From the NCBI RefSeq assembly GCF_002335745.1, contig NZ_NIST01000001.1:2266039-2330038 (forward strand): a stretch of DNA of 64,000 nucleotides, in the 5' to 3' direction. Shown here in pieces: positions 16,240 to 25,324 of this stretch (position 1 is its first letter; every line of letters starts with the position of its first letter). The notes beneath the pieces were generated by a model, which saw only the letters and a program-made list of their open reading frames with translations, was not told where the DNA came from and ran no database searches. The DNA is from Evansella halocellulosilytica. GTDB taxonomy: Bacteria; Bacillota; Bacilli; Bacillales; Salisediminibacteriaceae. The position numbers and the translations under genes were made by a program.

Positions 16240-18201
16240 TTATTTCATTTTTCTCAATAAATAGAGTAAATATGGAGTTCCAATCAATGCAACGACGAGC
16301 CCACTCGGAATGTCTTGCGGAGCAATGATGACTCGACCGATAAAATCAGCTGTTACAAGCAATAATCCGCCTAATAAGCTTGAGACGAGAATGAGCGGGA
16401 GATGGCGAAACCCTACTAACCTTCTTGCAATATGCGGAGCAACGAGTCCGATGAAACCGATCGTTCCAACTAGAGAGACTGCTGCCGTACTTAATGCAAC
16501 ACCGATTAGTAATGCCCACACACGAGCAGAACGTACGGATAAGCCAAGACCAGCCGCAACATCATCGCCAAATGTTAACGTATCAAGCTTTCTTGTCATG
16601 TATATAGCTGGCCCTATGAAAATAAGGAATAAAAAGAACGAATATTGAACATCGTTCCAACCCATTCCGTACGTACTACCTGACAGCCATACTAGTGCTG
16701 AAGAGACAGCAAGTTGTGCTTTGACGACAAACACTTGGGTAGCTGCCGATCCGAATGCGGTTATCGCTATCCCCATTAATGCGACGAGCATCGGCTGAAA
16801 TTGATTTTTCCATGCGGTTGTTAAAATAATAAGCAACGCAGTAATTGCCCCGAAAACCGCCCCTAATGGCATGTAAGCAGGTGGAATAGCAGGGAACATA
16901 ACGAGTAATAGCATCGCTCCTGCCCCTCCCATTGAGGTAATCCCAATAACGCTTGCATCGGCTAATGGGTTACGTAACACACCTTGTAACAGTACACCAG
17001 TTACGGCTAACATCATTCCGACGAGAAAAGAAGTAAGCACACGTGGAATTCTGAAATTCCATACGACAGGGTTTAGCCATTCAATTGTCCATGCTTGCCC
17101 ATTATAGGAAAGGGCAAGGATGCTTGTTAAAGCAATTAGTATAATCATAATTGGAATAATCACTGTTAACTTAATTGGGGTTGTTGTTCCGCCCATTTGA
17201 CGATCAGAACGCTTCATCGATTTTGCTGTACGCCATGCTAAGTAGAGAAGCCACGGTGCACCGATTAATGCTGTCATTGCACCGACAGGAACTTCTTGCC
17301 CTGGCTGGATAAGCCGTCCTAATACATCAGCTGCAACGAGCATAATCCCTCCCCATAAAAAGGAGTGAACAAATATCATTAGATGTCCTTTAATACCTAG
17401 CATGCGAACGATGTGAGGAGCCATCAACCCAATAAATCCAATTGGCCCAACAACACTGACCGTAACAGCTGCAAGTGTAATCGCTAATGCCCAAGTTGAG
17501 AGTTTGATTGCTGAGACATTTTGACCAAGTGAAGAAGCGACATCTTCACCGAGTGATAATGTATCTAAAGGCTTGGCAATGATAAGCATCCCGACAAATG
17601 CGATTATAATCATCGGAGCGGCAAATGAGACGCCGTCCCAGTTTAATTGAACGAGCGTTCCAGAGCCCCAAAGGAAAAGTCCATTCGTCTTATTTTCAAA
17701 TAGTAACTGTAATGTACCAGTCATAGATGCAAATAGTAACGAGATAATCATACCCGTTAAGGCAACTCTCACTGGTTCCATTTGACGACCTGACAACGCA
17801 ACAACCATCACTGAAGACAAAATCGCCCCAAGCAGCGCAGTTAGAAAAGGTAAGTTTCCTAGAAAACTCGGGAAAAAAATCGCCGAAATGATAACAAAGA
17901 AAAATGCACCTGCATTAATTCCTAATGTACCGGGAGCAGCTAACGGATTTTTCGTTAATGTTTGTAAAGCAGCTCCTGAAACTGCAAGTGCTCCGCCAGC
18001 AAGAATCCCGATGACGAGGCGTGGAAGACGCATCGATAAGACGATATCTTGAATCCTTCCTTCATACCAAACCTCATTCACTAGCTCTGTAATTGAATAT
18101 TCTGCTTGACCTTGAGTGAGATGAATGAACGATAATAGAATAAGCAAGAAAAAGCCCCCTGTCAGGAGGACAAAGGACTTCTTTATTTTTCCCGCAATCA
18201 T
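16240..18201 (-). CDS. Fused FecCD-type iron-siderophore ABC permease
   Basis: A 653-residue membrane protein made of two complete FecCD permease units in tandem (about residues 1-325 and 330-653). Each half has the family signatures: GGALAVSGAALQTLTKNPLA and GMMLAVTGVLLQGVLRNPLA near the start, and GFIGLMAPHIVRMLG and GFIGLVAPHIARRLVG near the end. The fused layout is that of FhuB; most Bacillus siderophore permeases are separate 330-residue subunits. Start ATG overlaps the binding-protein stop by four bases. Forms the whole membrane channel for the lipoprotein upstream. Confidence 0.9.
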   Translation of the reverse strand: MIAGKIKKSFVLLTGGFFLLILLSFIHLTQGQAEYSITELVNEVWYEGRIQDIVLSMRLPRLVIGILAGGALAVSGAALQTLTKNPLAAPGTLGINAGAFFFVIISAIFFPSFLGNLPFLTALLGAILSSVMVVALSGRQMEPVRVALTGMIISLLFASMTGTLQLLFENKTNGLFLWGSGTLVQLNWDGVSFAAPMIIIAFVGMLIIAKPLDTLSLGEDVASSLGQNVSAIKLSTWALAITLAAVTVSVVGPIGFIGLMAPHIVRMLGIKGHLMIFVHSFLWGGIMLVAADVLGRLIQPGQEVPVGAMTALIGAPWLLYLAWRTAKSMKRSDRQMGGTTTPIKLTVIIPIMIILIALTSILALSYNGQAWTIEWLNPVVWNFRIPRVLTSFLVGMMLAVTGVLLQGVLRNPLADASVIGITSMGGAGAMLLLVMFPAIPPAYMPLGAVFGAITALLIILTTAWKNQFQPMLVALMGIAITAFGSAATQVFVVKAQLAVSSALVWLSGSTYGMGWNDVQYSFFLFLIFIGPAIYMTRKLDTLTFGDDVAAGLGLSVRSARVWALLIGVALSTAAVSLVGTIGFIGLVAPHIARRLVGFRHLPLILVSSLLGGLLLVTADFIGRVIIAPQDIPSGLVVALIGTPYLLYLLRKMK

Positions 18202-19175
18202 TCGCCATTCACCATCGTCGTTGTAATTTGTTCAACTAACGTGCCAGCGGATAACGGGCCTCCATATAACCAAGTATCTGCACCAAGGTCATATAATCTA
18301 TCTTCTTGAACGAACGTTAAGTTTTCCCATACACTGTTTCCTTGCAATTGATTCTCATAAATGTTGTCATCATCCGGAACCGTATATAAGTAGTTGGCGT
18401 CTTCATATTTGACGAGACCTTCCACATTATATGTGCTTGATCCAAAGGCTTCGAATTGCTCAGGTTCATGGACGTTATTTAAGCCAATTTTTTCTAAAAT
18501 AATCGAAGCCATTGAGTTCGGTGTGAAAACACGAATTTCAGGTGCTTGTGCACCAGAATAAGCGAGCGTTAAAATGACATCATTTGTTTCAAGGTCAGCA
18601 GCTTCAATTTCTGATGCAGCAGCTTCATATTTTTCATCTAGATCTGCCATTACTTGTTCAGCTTTTGCTTCTTTGCCTGTAGCTTTTGCCATTTCATTAA
18701 AAGTGACTTCCATTTCTTCATAAAGATCGATACTTTCATCTTCAGGGTAAGGATTGAAAATAACTGTCGGTGCAATTGATTCTAAATCTTCAAGCATAGT
18801 ATCATGACGGAAGCTTACGCCGACGATTAAGTCTGGCTCGAGAGCAGCAATTGCTTCAAGGTTTGGTTCTTGTCTGCCACCAACATCAGTTACGCTTTCG
18901 TCGAGCTGTGGTTCAATGTTGACATACTCACCGTACTCTTGGATATCAGCCATTCCGGAAGGCTGAATCCCTAAGGCTAATAAGTTTTCTGCATAAGTCC
19001 ATTCGAGAACAACGATGTTTTCTGCAGGTTCATCTAGCGTAATTTCTCCATTAACACCTTCAAAAGTTACTGGATCGCCAGCTTCATCGTTTACAGGCGT
19101 TTCTTCATTTTCCGAAGAGCACGCTGCTAATAAAATAGTAGATAAAGTAAGTATCATTGCTAGTTGTCGTTTCAT
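18198..19175 (-). CDS. Iron-siderophore-binding lipoprotein
   Basis: A 325-residue lipoprotein with a signal peptide and lipobox LLAAC (Cys about residue 19), then an acidic linker. The body fits the class III periplasmic-binding fold of the FecB/FhuD type: ENIVVLEWTYAENLLALGIQ, GRQEPNLEAIAALEPDLIVG and IAPTVIFNPYPED. ATG 19175 has GGAGG upstream. A Fur-like box lies about 45 bp before it. It binds ferric siderophore outside the membrane and hands it to the fused permease; which siderophore is unknown. Confidence 0.88.
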   Translation of the reverse strand: MKRQLAMILTLSTILLAACSSENEETPVNDEAGDPVTFEGVNGEITLDEPAENIVVLEWTYAENLLALGIQPSGMADIQEYGEYVNIEPQLDESVTDVGGRQEPNLEAIAALEPDLIVGVSFRHDTMLEDLESIAPTVIFNPYPEDESIDLYEEMEVTFNEMAKATGKEAKAEQVMADLDEKYEAAASEIEAADLETNDVILTLAYSGAQAPEIRVFTPNSMASIILEKIGLNNVHEPEQFEAFGSSTYNVEGLVKYEDANYLYTVPDDDNIYENQLQGNSVWENLTFVQEDRLYDLGADTWLYGGPLSAGTLVEQITTTMVNGE

Positions 19176-19216
19176 CGTGAAACCTCCATTATGCTTATGT
19201 GTATATATTATGATGG

Positions 19217-19231
19217 TGATAATCATTCTCA
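19217..19231. promoter_or_regulatory. Fur box 1
   Basis: TGATAATCATTCTCA differs at one position from the 7-1-7 consensus TGATAATNATTATCA. It is placed to control the lipoprotein/permease operon. Confidence 0.75.
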
Positions 19232-19290
19232 ATACGATAATTAGTGTATAGCTGATTATTAAATTTGTAAATAGTTTTTGTGAATTTAAT

Positions 19291-19305
19291 TGAAAAATAT
19301 TCTCA
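19291..19305. promoter_or_regulatory. Fur-like box 2
   Basis: TGAAAAATATTCTCA is a weaker 7-1-7 match in the divergent promoter region. Confidence 0.5.
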
Positions 19306-19338
19306 ACTGATATACTTATATGTTATCATTAATTCTAA

Positions 19339-19353
19339 TGAGAAATATTTTCA
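19339..19353. promoter_or_regulatory. Fur-like box 3
   Basis: TGAGAAATATTTTCA is near-palindromic and lies 28 bp before the ATPase start, suited to repress the ATPase/reductase pair. Confidence 0.55.
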
Positions 19354-19380
19354 ATTAGTTCGGAGTGGAGGAAGGACATA

Positions 19381-20208
19381 ATGAAAACATCGATCCAAAC
19401 AAATGATTTATCGGTCGGATACAATGACCAATACCTGTTTGAAAAACTAAACTTAACGATTCCTCGCGGGCAAATTTCTGTTTTTGTCGGAAGTAACGGT
19501 TGTGGGAAATCTACACTTCTGCGTTCTATTGCACGCTTATTGAAGCCTGCAGAAGGGTCTGTTTTAATGGAAGGTAAAGATGTTAATCGAATGTCCTCTC
19601 GTGAAGTTGCAAAGAAAATGGGAATCTTGCCGCAATCACCTGTATCGCCTGAAGGGTTAACTGTTTATGACTTGGTCAAACAAGGACGTTACCCTCACCA
19701 ATCATGGTTAAAAAAATGGACGGAAGTAGATACAGAAAAGGTTGAAGAGGCGATGAAAGCAACACGTGTCTATGAGCTGAAAGATCGCCCTGTTGACGAG
19801 TTATCAGGCGGGCAACGCCAGCGTGCTTGGATTGCCATGACTTTAGCTCAAGATACAGAAGTGATTTTACTTGATGAGCCAACGACATTTTTAGATATGA
19901 CTCATCAAATTGAAATTTTGGATTTGTTGTTTGAGTTGAATGAAAAAGACTCACGTACGATTATTATGGTGCTTCATGACATTAATTTAGCTTCTCGTTA
20001 TGCGCACAACATTATTGCGATAAAAGATGGAGCGGTATTTAATCAAGGAAGTCCTGAAAACATTATCGATTGTAATCTAGTCCGTGAAGTATTTGACATG
20101 GAGTGTCAAGTAGCAAAAGATCCGATTTTTGGAACTCCTCATTGTATTCCATTTGGTCGTGGTCGATGTGTGCTTCCTAACGTACAAGAGGCGTTAAAAA
20201 GTGTATAA
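19381..20208 (+). CDS. Iron-siderophore ABC transporter ATP-binding protein
   Basis: A 275-residue FhuC/FecE-type ATPase. Walker A is GSNGCGKST, the Q-loop is in GILPQSPVSPEG, the signature is LSGGQRQRAW, Walker B is VILLDEPTTFLD and the switch His is in MVLHDINLA. It is divergent from its lipoprotein and permease, with Fur-like boxes in between, and overlaps the next gene by eight bases. It energises the fused permease. GGAGG precedes the ATG. Confidence 0.92.
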   Translation: MKTSIQTNDLSVGYNDQYLFEKLNLTIPRGQISVFVGSNGCGKSTLLRSIARLLKPAEGSVLMEGKDVNRMSSREVAKKMGILPQSPVSPEGLTVYDLVKQGRYPHQSWLKKWTEVDTEKVEEAMKATRVYELKDRPVDELSGGQRQRAWIAMTLAQDTEVILLDEPTTFLDMTHQIEILDLLFELNEKDSRTIIMVLHDINLASRYAHNIIAIKDGAVFNQGSPENIIDCNLVREVFDMECQVAKDPIFGTPHCIPFGRGRCVLPNVQEALKSV

Positions 20209-20857
20209 AATTGAAGATTTAAAACGATTTTCGGTCTATGTATCAATTGAGCCAAAAGGATTTTTAACGATAGAGGACACGGTCAATCAAAGTTTTCATT
20301 CATTGATTGCTGAGATTAAAGCTGACTCGGGCGCACCGACAGACTCTGTAGCAACTTCAGTCTTTATGCGCCGGTACGGCTTTTTTATTGTTGCACAGCT
20401 TTATTTAAAAGCTCACCAGTTCATATGGGATGGTCCACTTGATGAAATATATATAGCGGAAGCTGCAGGGGGATTGTCTTTTGAAATACATCCTGCCTAT
20501 ATAAGAGAAGCAGGAGAGGAAGACTTAGCCTATATTCTAAAAAAATATGGACAGCCGATCGTTGATGATATGGCGAAGAAAGGGAACATTTCGAAGCTCA
20601 TCTTGTGGGAAAATATTTGGGGATACGTCCAGTGGATGTACGGTTCCATTGAAACAGCCCAAGGGAAAAAAGATGTGGAAGAGTTATTGCAAGATGAGGT
20701 TTGGCAGCCAGAAATGCGTAGCTCGATATTTCGAAAGTTCCTTTCAGGTCGCACGTTCGAACAATCAGCAGCAGAGTATAAACGCATCACTTGCTGTTTA
20801 TACAAAGAATTACCCAACCAGAATAAATGTCCATATTGTCCTCATGCTGATTCTTAA
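20201..20857 (+). CDS. FhuF-like ferric-siderophore reductase
   Basis: A 218-residue cytoplasmic protein. The C terminus has CC-x(10)-C-x2-C in ITCCLYKELPNQNKCPYCP, the unusual [2Fe-2S] ligand pattern of FhuF. The rest resembles the IucA/FhuF helical domain (VATSVFMRRYGFFIVAQLYL, LILWENIWGYVQWMYG). It most likely reduces imported ferric siderophore to release iron. GTG start inside the end of the ATPase gene, implying coupled translation and shared Fur control. Confidence 0.82.
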   Translation: MYKIEDLKRFSVYVSIEPKGFLTIEDTVNQSFHSLIAEIKADSGAPTDSVATSVFMRRYGFFIVAQLYLKAHQFIWDGPLDEIYIAEAAGGLSFEIHPAYIREAGEEDLAYILKKYGQPIVDDMAKKGNISKLILWENIWGYVQWMYGSIETAQGKKDVEELLQDEVWQPEMRSSIFRKFLSGRTFEQSAAEYKRITCCLYKELPNQNKCPYCPHADS

Positions 20858-20880
20858 CATTGTAGATAGTCTATGAAGAA

Positions 20881-20925
20881 AGCCATGCAAAGTACTCTCA
20901 AATTAGGAAAGTCTTTCGCATGGCT
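20881..20925. terminator. Hairpin after the FhuF-like gene
   Basis: AGCCATGC pairs with GCATGGCT; AAAG/CTTT extends the stem with a one-base bulge. No T tract, so termination is uncertain. Confidence 0.4.
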
Positions 20926-20944
20926 ATTGTACCTGAATTCACCA

Positions 20945-21046
20945 GTTTTAAGTAGTAGGGCATATGGTTTTAATACGTGAGTAACGGAGAAATAAATCAA
21001 CGCACAGATGCGAAAGCTATTTTTCCAAAACTTTTCGAACATTCTC
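20945..21046. repeat. Second copy (partial) of the 144-bp element
   Basis: From GTTTTAAGTAG through ACGTGAGTAACGGAGAAA and GATGCGAAAGCTATTTTT to CTTTTCGAACATTCTC it parallels 2415-2500. The left terminal repeat is missing. Confidence 0.6.
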
Positions 21047-21050
21047 ATGA

Positions 21051-21383
21051 TTATTTTTTGATCGCTTCGCCTGAAACAATGTGCCAATGTAAATGCTTCG
21101 AATCTTGATAGTTACCTAAATTTGTGATGACCCTGCATGCCCCATACTTATCAGTCACTTTTGCGGCAACTTCTTTTATGACTGAAAATAACTCAATAAG
21201 TAGTTCGTTATCGCTTTCCTCCAGTGTGATTAACGATGAAATATGTTTTTTTGGAATCGTGACGATGTGTACAGGCCAAAATGGTTTCGTATGATAATAG
21301 GCTAATACGTTTTCAGTTTCCATGACTTTATTTACTTCCGTTTTACCGCTCAACACTTCATCGCAATAAAAATCATCAGTCAT
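21051..21383 (-). CDS. HIT-family hydrolase
   Basis: A 110-residue histidine-triad protein. The active-site HxHxH is in SKHLHWHIVSG near the C terminus, and the N-terminal half has the typical AYYHTKPFWPVHIVTIPKKH. HIT proteins hydrolyse or transfer nucleotides through a histidine intermediate; the substrate here is unknown. ATG 21383 is preceded by AAAGGAGGG; the longer frame is rejected. It follows the GNAT gene by 14 bp on the same strand. Confidence 0.85.
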   Translation of the reverse strand: MTDDFYCDEVLSGKTEVNKVMETENVLAYYHTKPFWPVHIVTIPKKHISSLITLEESDNELLIELFSVIKEVAAKVTDKYGACRVITNLGNYQDSKHLHWHIVSGEAIKK

Positions 21384-21397
21384 GGCAAACCCTCCTT

Positions 21398-21937
21398 TTA
21401 TAATGAATGATATTTCATATAGTTTTTTTGAAAAAAAGCCATATGAATAATGCTGTACCACTTTCCATTTCTGTATAGCTGATCTTTTAATTCTCCTTCT
21501 TTAGAAAAGCCGATTTTTTCATAAAGACGAATAGCTCTCTCGTTAAATGAAAAAACTCGTAAGTAAACTTTATGTAAATTTAACTCTCGAAAACTATAGT
21601 TAAGAAGAAGCTGCATCGCTTCCTTTCCATAACCATTTCCCCAATATTCTTTTTCACCGATGTCGATAATACATTCAGCATTTCGGTTTTTATAGTCAAG
21701 ATGGATTAACGAAATGATACCGATCGGTTGCTTGCTTTCTTTTGCTACTATCATATAGCTTTTCGAAGTAGATGAACGGACAATACTGTTAATGAATTCC
21801 TCGGTTTCAGACATGGTAAATAAGTCAAGGTGAGGAGAAGTATTCTGCATGACTTCAGGGTCATTACGCCATTTATAGTATGTTTCGGCATCTTGTTCTG
21901 TCACTTTTCTCAGCATGATTCTATCACTAATAAACAT
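21398..21937 (-). CDS. GNAT N-acetyltransferase, RimJ/RimL type
   Basis: A 179-residue acetyltransferase. It begins with the RimL-like IMLRKVTEQDAETYYKWRND and has an acetyl-CoA-binding segment IGEKEYWGNGYGKEAMQLLL and the late FNERAIRLYEKIGFSKEGEL. It would acetylate a protein N terminus, amino acid or small amine; the substrate is not deducible. AAAGGAA precedes the ATG. Probably co-transcribed with the HIT gene downstream. Confidence 0.85.
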   Translation of the reverse strand: MFISDRIMLRKVTEQDAETYYKWRNDPEVMQNTSPHLDLFTMSETEEFINSIVRSSTSKSYMIVAKESKQPIGIISLIHLDYKNRNAECIIDIGEKEYWGNGYGKEAMQLLLNYSFRELNLHKVYLRVFSFNERAIRLYEKIGFSKEGELKDQLYRNGKWYSIIHMAFFQKNYMKYHSL

Positions 21938-22054
21938 CGATTCATTCCTTTCACTAAAGTTATTTTCTATTATATTCCATTGACCAATTTTTTGCTTAAT
22001 AGAAAATAGCCACCGTGTATGCCGATGGCTGTATGTGAACTTAGTGGGATGGTG

Positions 22055-22987
22055 CTACCATTGTACTGGCGGCTTATTCAGTTGAGGCGGTACGCCGATT
22101 TCTTTTGCTGCTTCAAAAATAAATTCTTTTCTAAAGAAGTAGCTTTTATGATAGACAATTTTTTCGTTTTCTACTACTTGGTATTGAATATCATGAATGA
22201 AAGATTCGCCGTCCTGATCAACAAAAACGATGATCACGCTTTTCCCCCATAAAACATACTGTTTAGCACGGTGTCCAGGCAGGCCATACTGCATTGAGCC
22301 TTTTCGCATTTCATCTTTCGAAAACTCATGAAAGCCAAGAGAGGCTTCATTATGAGCAGAATCACTGACGAGAGCGAGCATCGCCTCAAGGTCCCCTTCG
22401 TTAATCGCTTTTAAATAAGCTTGAATGACATCTGAATGATTTTGCTTCGCATTATTGACTGAAGCTTTCTTTTTCATAGGATATTCTTCCTTTGATAATT
22501 TCAGTTTCATTCTTCTGACGGTTGCATATACCGCACCTTCAGTTGTCCTTGCGATACTCGCTACTTCTGCAGCTTTAAACTTAAAGACTTCAAAAAGGAG
22601 AAAAACAGCAACCTGTCTAGGTGCAAATAATCCAATTAAATGTTCTAATGCCTCTTCAATTTCAAGTGTGTCTGAAAAAGGTTCAGATGGCTTATCAACT
22701 TCTTCTAACGTTCCGACATACCGTTTTTCCCGTCGACAGTGGTCAATCCAAGTATTTGTCGCGACACGGTATAAATATGATTTTGGGTTTGTCGGCTGCC
22801 AAAGTTGATAAAAGCCGCCAAATGCTTTAAGAATTGTTTCTTGAAAAAGGTCTTCACCGTCCCAAGGAGAACCGGTTAAATACTTGCAATATTGCCATAG
22901 GTCTGTACGGTATTCATCGATTAACTGATCAAACTCCTTGTATAATTCACGTGACTTTTCATTAAATGATGTTGTTGTCGATTTCAT
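22055..22987 (-). CDS. ECF sigma factor with C-terminal SnoaL-like domain
   Basis: A 310-residue extracytoplasmic-function sigma factor. Region 2 is in LWQYCKYLTGSPWDGEDLFQ and SYLYRVATNTWIDHCRREKR; region 4 is in LFAPRQVAVFLLFEVFKFKA and VASIARTTEGAVYATVRRMK. After about residue 175 comes a SnoaL/NTF2-like domain (AYLKAINEGDLEAMLALVSD), as is known for ECF41-type sigma factors, where the fused domain replaces a separate anti-sigma factor. ATG 22987 with AAAGGAGG upstream. No anti-sigma gene is adjacent. Target promoters are not identifiable here. Confidence 0.82.
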   Translation of the reverse strand: MKSTTTSFNEKSRELYKEFDQLIDEYRTDLWQYCKYLTGSPWDGEDLFQETILKAFGGFYQLWQPTNPKSYLYRVATNTWIDHCRREKRYVGTLEEVDKPSEPFSDTLEIEEALEHLIGLFAPRQVAVFLLFEVFKFKAAEVASIARTTEGAVYATVRRMKLKLSKEEYPMKKKASVNNAKQNHSDVIQAYLKAINEGDLEAMLALVSDSAHNEASLGFHEFSKDEMRKGSMQYGLPGHRAKQYVLWGKSVIIVFVDQDGESFIHDIQYQVVENEKIVYHKSYFFRKEFIFEAAKEIGVPPQLNKPPVQW

Positions 22988-23138
22988 AATAACCTCCTTT
23001 TTATTTTCAGTGTATCCAACGAATAAGTACATGAATTTTATACACATTAGAAAAAAGTTTTGACCGTTTTCTATAAGATCATTGCTTCGAATTGTTAATA
23101 AAACAACAATCTATGCGAAAAAAGCCCAAAGTTTTAGT

Positions 23139-23987
23139 TTACAGGTCATCTTTAAGCTCCATATCCTCAATAAAGTACTCAACTGGAACTGCAAGGCCGA
23201 CTCGTTTGCGTGAGCCTTCATAGTCGACTCTTGATGTTGCATATATGACAGCAATCACGTTGCCATCTTCATTGATGACAGGACTGCCACTGTTGCCTTT
23301 ATATATCGGTGCATCAACCATCAGCATCGGTATGTCACGATCAGGTGTCAGATCAAGAATGTTCCCTTTGTTCGCGATGTAATTAAAAAATAAAGGGTTA
23401 CCGATAAAATATACTTGCTGACTAGGCTCCCAGCATTCTTCAAAATCAAGCACAGGGTGGTCAGAATCGTCTGTTTCCATTTTTAATAAGGCAATATCGA
23501 TGTCATCATACGTCCTCACGACCTCCGCATGATACATGTCACCACCTTCAAAGGTGACAACGACAGAGGATCGTCCGTCAACAACATGCTGATTCGTTAA
23601 GATGTGACCGTCTTCTGAAATGTGAAAGCCTGTTCCTTTACTATTTCCGTCACTGACAACGACAATCGATTCTTTATATAACTGAACATCTTCATTTTGT
23701 GATAGCTCTCTAGAGACTGAAATAAATTCAATCGACGCTAAGTTAAAGATTTGCGGCCAGATTGAAAAAACGTTTCCGAGTAAAGCAACGGCGATCATCG
23801 AAGCTATTGTAACTTTCAACCATCGCCGGTTCTTTTTTCGGTGCGGTTCATTCTCTTCATTTTCCTCATCTGGTGGATTGAAAAATTCTTCACGTGTATA
23901 ATACTTTTCACCATCAAAGAATAATTCTTCTTCAGGCTGTTGGTTATTTTCTTCTTTATTCTGTTCGTCTTTGTTATAGTCGCTAAT
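23139..23987 (-). CDS. Membrane-anchored HtrA-like serine protease, probable ATT start
   Basis: Trypsin-like protease of about 282 residues without a PDZ domain. The triad is His in LTNQHVVDG, Asp in YDDIDIALLKM and Ser in YKGNSGSPV. One transmembrane helix (KVTIASMIAVALLGNVFSIW) follows an acidic cytoplasmic head of about 55 residues (including LFFDGEKYYTREEFFNPP). The usual start codons do not explain this head: a stop lies five codons before an ATT at 23985-23987, which has AGGAGG eight bases upstream. Starting at the TTG at 23819 would lose the head and has no ribosome site. I favour ATT initiation, rare but known for infC. Confidence 0.75.
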   Translation of the reverse strand: MSDYNKDEQNKEENNQQPEEELFFDGEKYYTREEFFNPPDEENEENEPHRKKNRRWLKVTIASMIAVALLGNVFSIWPQIFNLASIEFISVSRELSQNEDVQLYKESIVVVSDGNSKGTGFHISEDGHILTNQHVVDGRSSVVVTFEGGDMYHAEVVRTYDDIDIALLKMETDDSDHPVLDFEECWEPSQQVYFIGNPLFFNYIANKGNILDLTPDRDIPMLMVDAPIYKGNSGSPVINEDGNVIAVIYATSRVDYEGSRKRVGLAVPVEYFIEDMELKDDL

Positions 23988-24208
23988 TGTACTCCCCTCC
24001 TGCTAAATCCATGTAAAGTAGATGGAGTTATTTTATAGTTTACCACGACCTTTCCTTAATAAGGAATTGTCAGCTTAAAACAGAAAAGTCGATAAGGGAA
24101 TTGGATATTTATGTTAAAATAACGATAACCTGAATCCGTGATGAATTAATTTATTCTTTGTATGAATCCTAAAAATCTTTCGATTTAACTTGGTGGATTA
24201 AATACTCG

Positions 24209-24320
24209 AATCCGTAACTGGCGGACGCTTTCCGCGGGCACGGCCTCAGCCTCCTCAACGCAAAGACTAGCGTCTGCGGGGTCTTCAGCTCGCGCTGTTC
24301 CCCCTGGAGTCGCCGCCATT
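24209..24320. repeat. G+C-rich dispersed repeat (GCGGACGCTTTCCGCGGGC type)
   Basis: GCGGACGCTTTCCGCGGGCA, then TCCTCAACGCAAAG, GTCTGCGGGGTCTTCAGCTC and CCCCTGGAGTCGCCGCC form the pattern of intergenic repeats common in Bacillaceae. It is markedly more G+C-rich than its surroundings and non-coding. Confidence 0.55.
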
Positions 24321-24425
24321 CACTTCTTCGAGTGAACAGAAGATTCTTCATAAATTAAGTCTTCAAACCTTGTTATAATTAGAATAGGAACTATTATTTT
24401 ATTCAAATTCTTATTTACTAGGAAG

Positions 24426-24731
24426 GTGTTATTGTTGAAATTTATTTTAGAAGTCTCTGATGAAACTTTATCCACTCATTCTGGATTAAGTCTAATTGGT
24501 TTACTTTTATCAAAAACGGATCTCTCCACTCGTTTAACTAGCTTAAATGTTCCTGAGATAAAATCTGCTCCAGCCATTAGAAATGGTGATGTCATCACAT
24601 CTTATATCGGGATTCTATGTCAGAGTAAGAACGATTTTGACCATATTGAACCATTCCGAAAAGATCCCTTCTTCTATCGTGCATTAGGTATAAAAAGTGT
24701 TCCGGCGACGAGTGAAAACTGTAATCCATAA
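24426..24731 (+). pseudogene. IS1380-type transposase, N-terminal fragment
   Basis: About 100 residues resembling the start of Bacillaceae IS1380 transposases: LKFILEVSDETLSTHSGLSL, then IRNGDVITSYIGILCQSKND, FDHIEPFRKDPFFYRALGIK and SVP. It then leaves the family and stops. The catalytic DDE part is absent, so it is a dead remnant. The flanks are repeat-rich. Confidence 0.65.
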
Positions 24732-25324
24732 TTTAATAATTCTAGCATCGAAGATGGTATCACACGCTCGCAGGGTCTATTTGAAATTTGGTAATCATAG
24801 TCCGTGGTTTCTAACATTTAAGCGAATATATTCAGCTTTTTCAACGTAACTTTTTGTGATAATATCATTTTTACAGCTTACAAAAAGCATTTTTTTGTGA
24901 GGTTTATTTAGTAAACTTAAAAACAGTAATACATAAGAGTACCGTTGATATGACAGGAATCTACGAGACTGTCTCTTCCTCTACTAGTATGGCTCTGTCG
25001 TATATCCGTCGAGACAAATCGATGTATTTTCGAAGAAGCAATCCTCTTTCCTGCGGGAAAAGCGAGCCTGGCCATGCCCCGCAGAACGAAACGAAGTGGA
25101 GTTTGAGGAGACTTGCGGTTCGCCCGCGGCAAAGAAGACACTGTGAATGCAAACGAAGTGATGCATGAACGGATGTCGCACTTGTACCTAGAGGTGAAAG
25201 CGAGTAGATGGATGGCATATCAACACCTGTTATCACGGATTCAGGGATAATCATGGAAATGGATAGTTGTGATGACAATACATCATTTTTATCCTTGTAA
25301 AGGTCAACAATTGAGGTGAATGAA
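24732..25324. other. Gene-free, repeat-rich stretch
   Basis: Follows the transposase remnant. At about 25033-25100 it carries a G+C-richer repeat with TTTCCTGCGGGAAAAGCGAG and CATGCCCCGCAG. No gene is supported; several short minus-strand frames are shadows of the repeats. Confidence 0.4.
25121..25247. repeat. Dispersed repeat copy (GATGTCGCACTTGT family)
   Basis: Contains GCAAAGAAGACACTG, GCAAACGAAGTG, GATGTCGCACTTGT and GGTGAAAGCGAGTAGATG, then TGGCATATCAACAC and TCACGGATTCAGGG. The second half is the reverse complement of the start of the copy at 15019. Confidence 0.6.

Noticed and set aside
23816-24046. 76-residue minus-strand frame starting MVNYKITPSTLHG
   Set aside because: It overlaps the protease head in another frame, has biased lysine/asparagine content and no family pattern; the ATT-started frame explains the ribosome site better.
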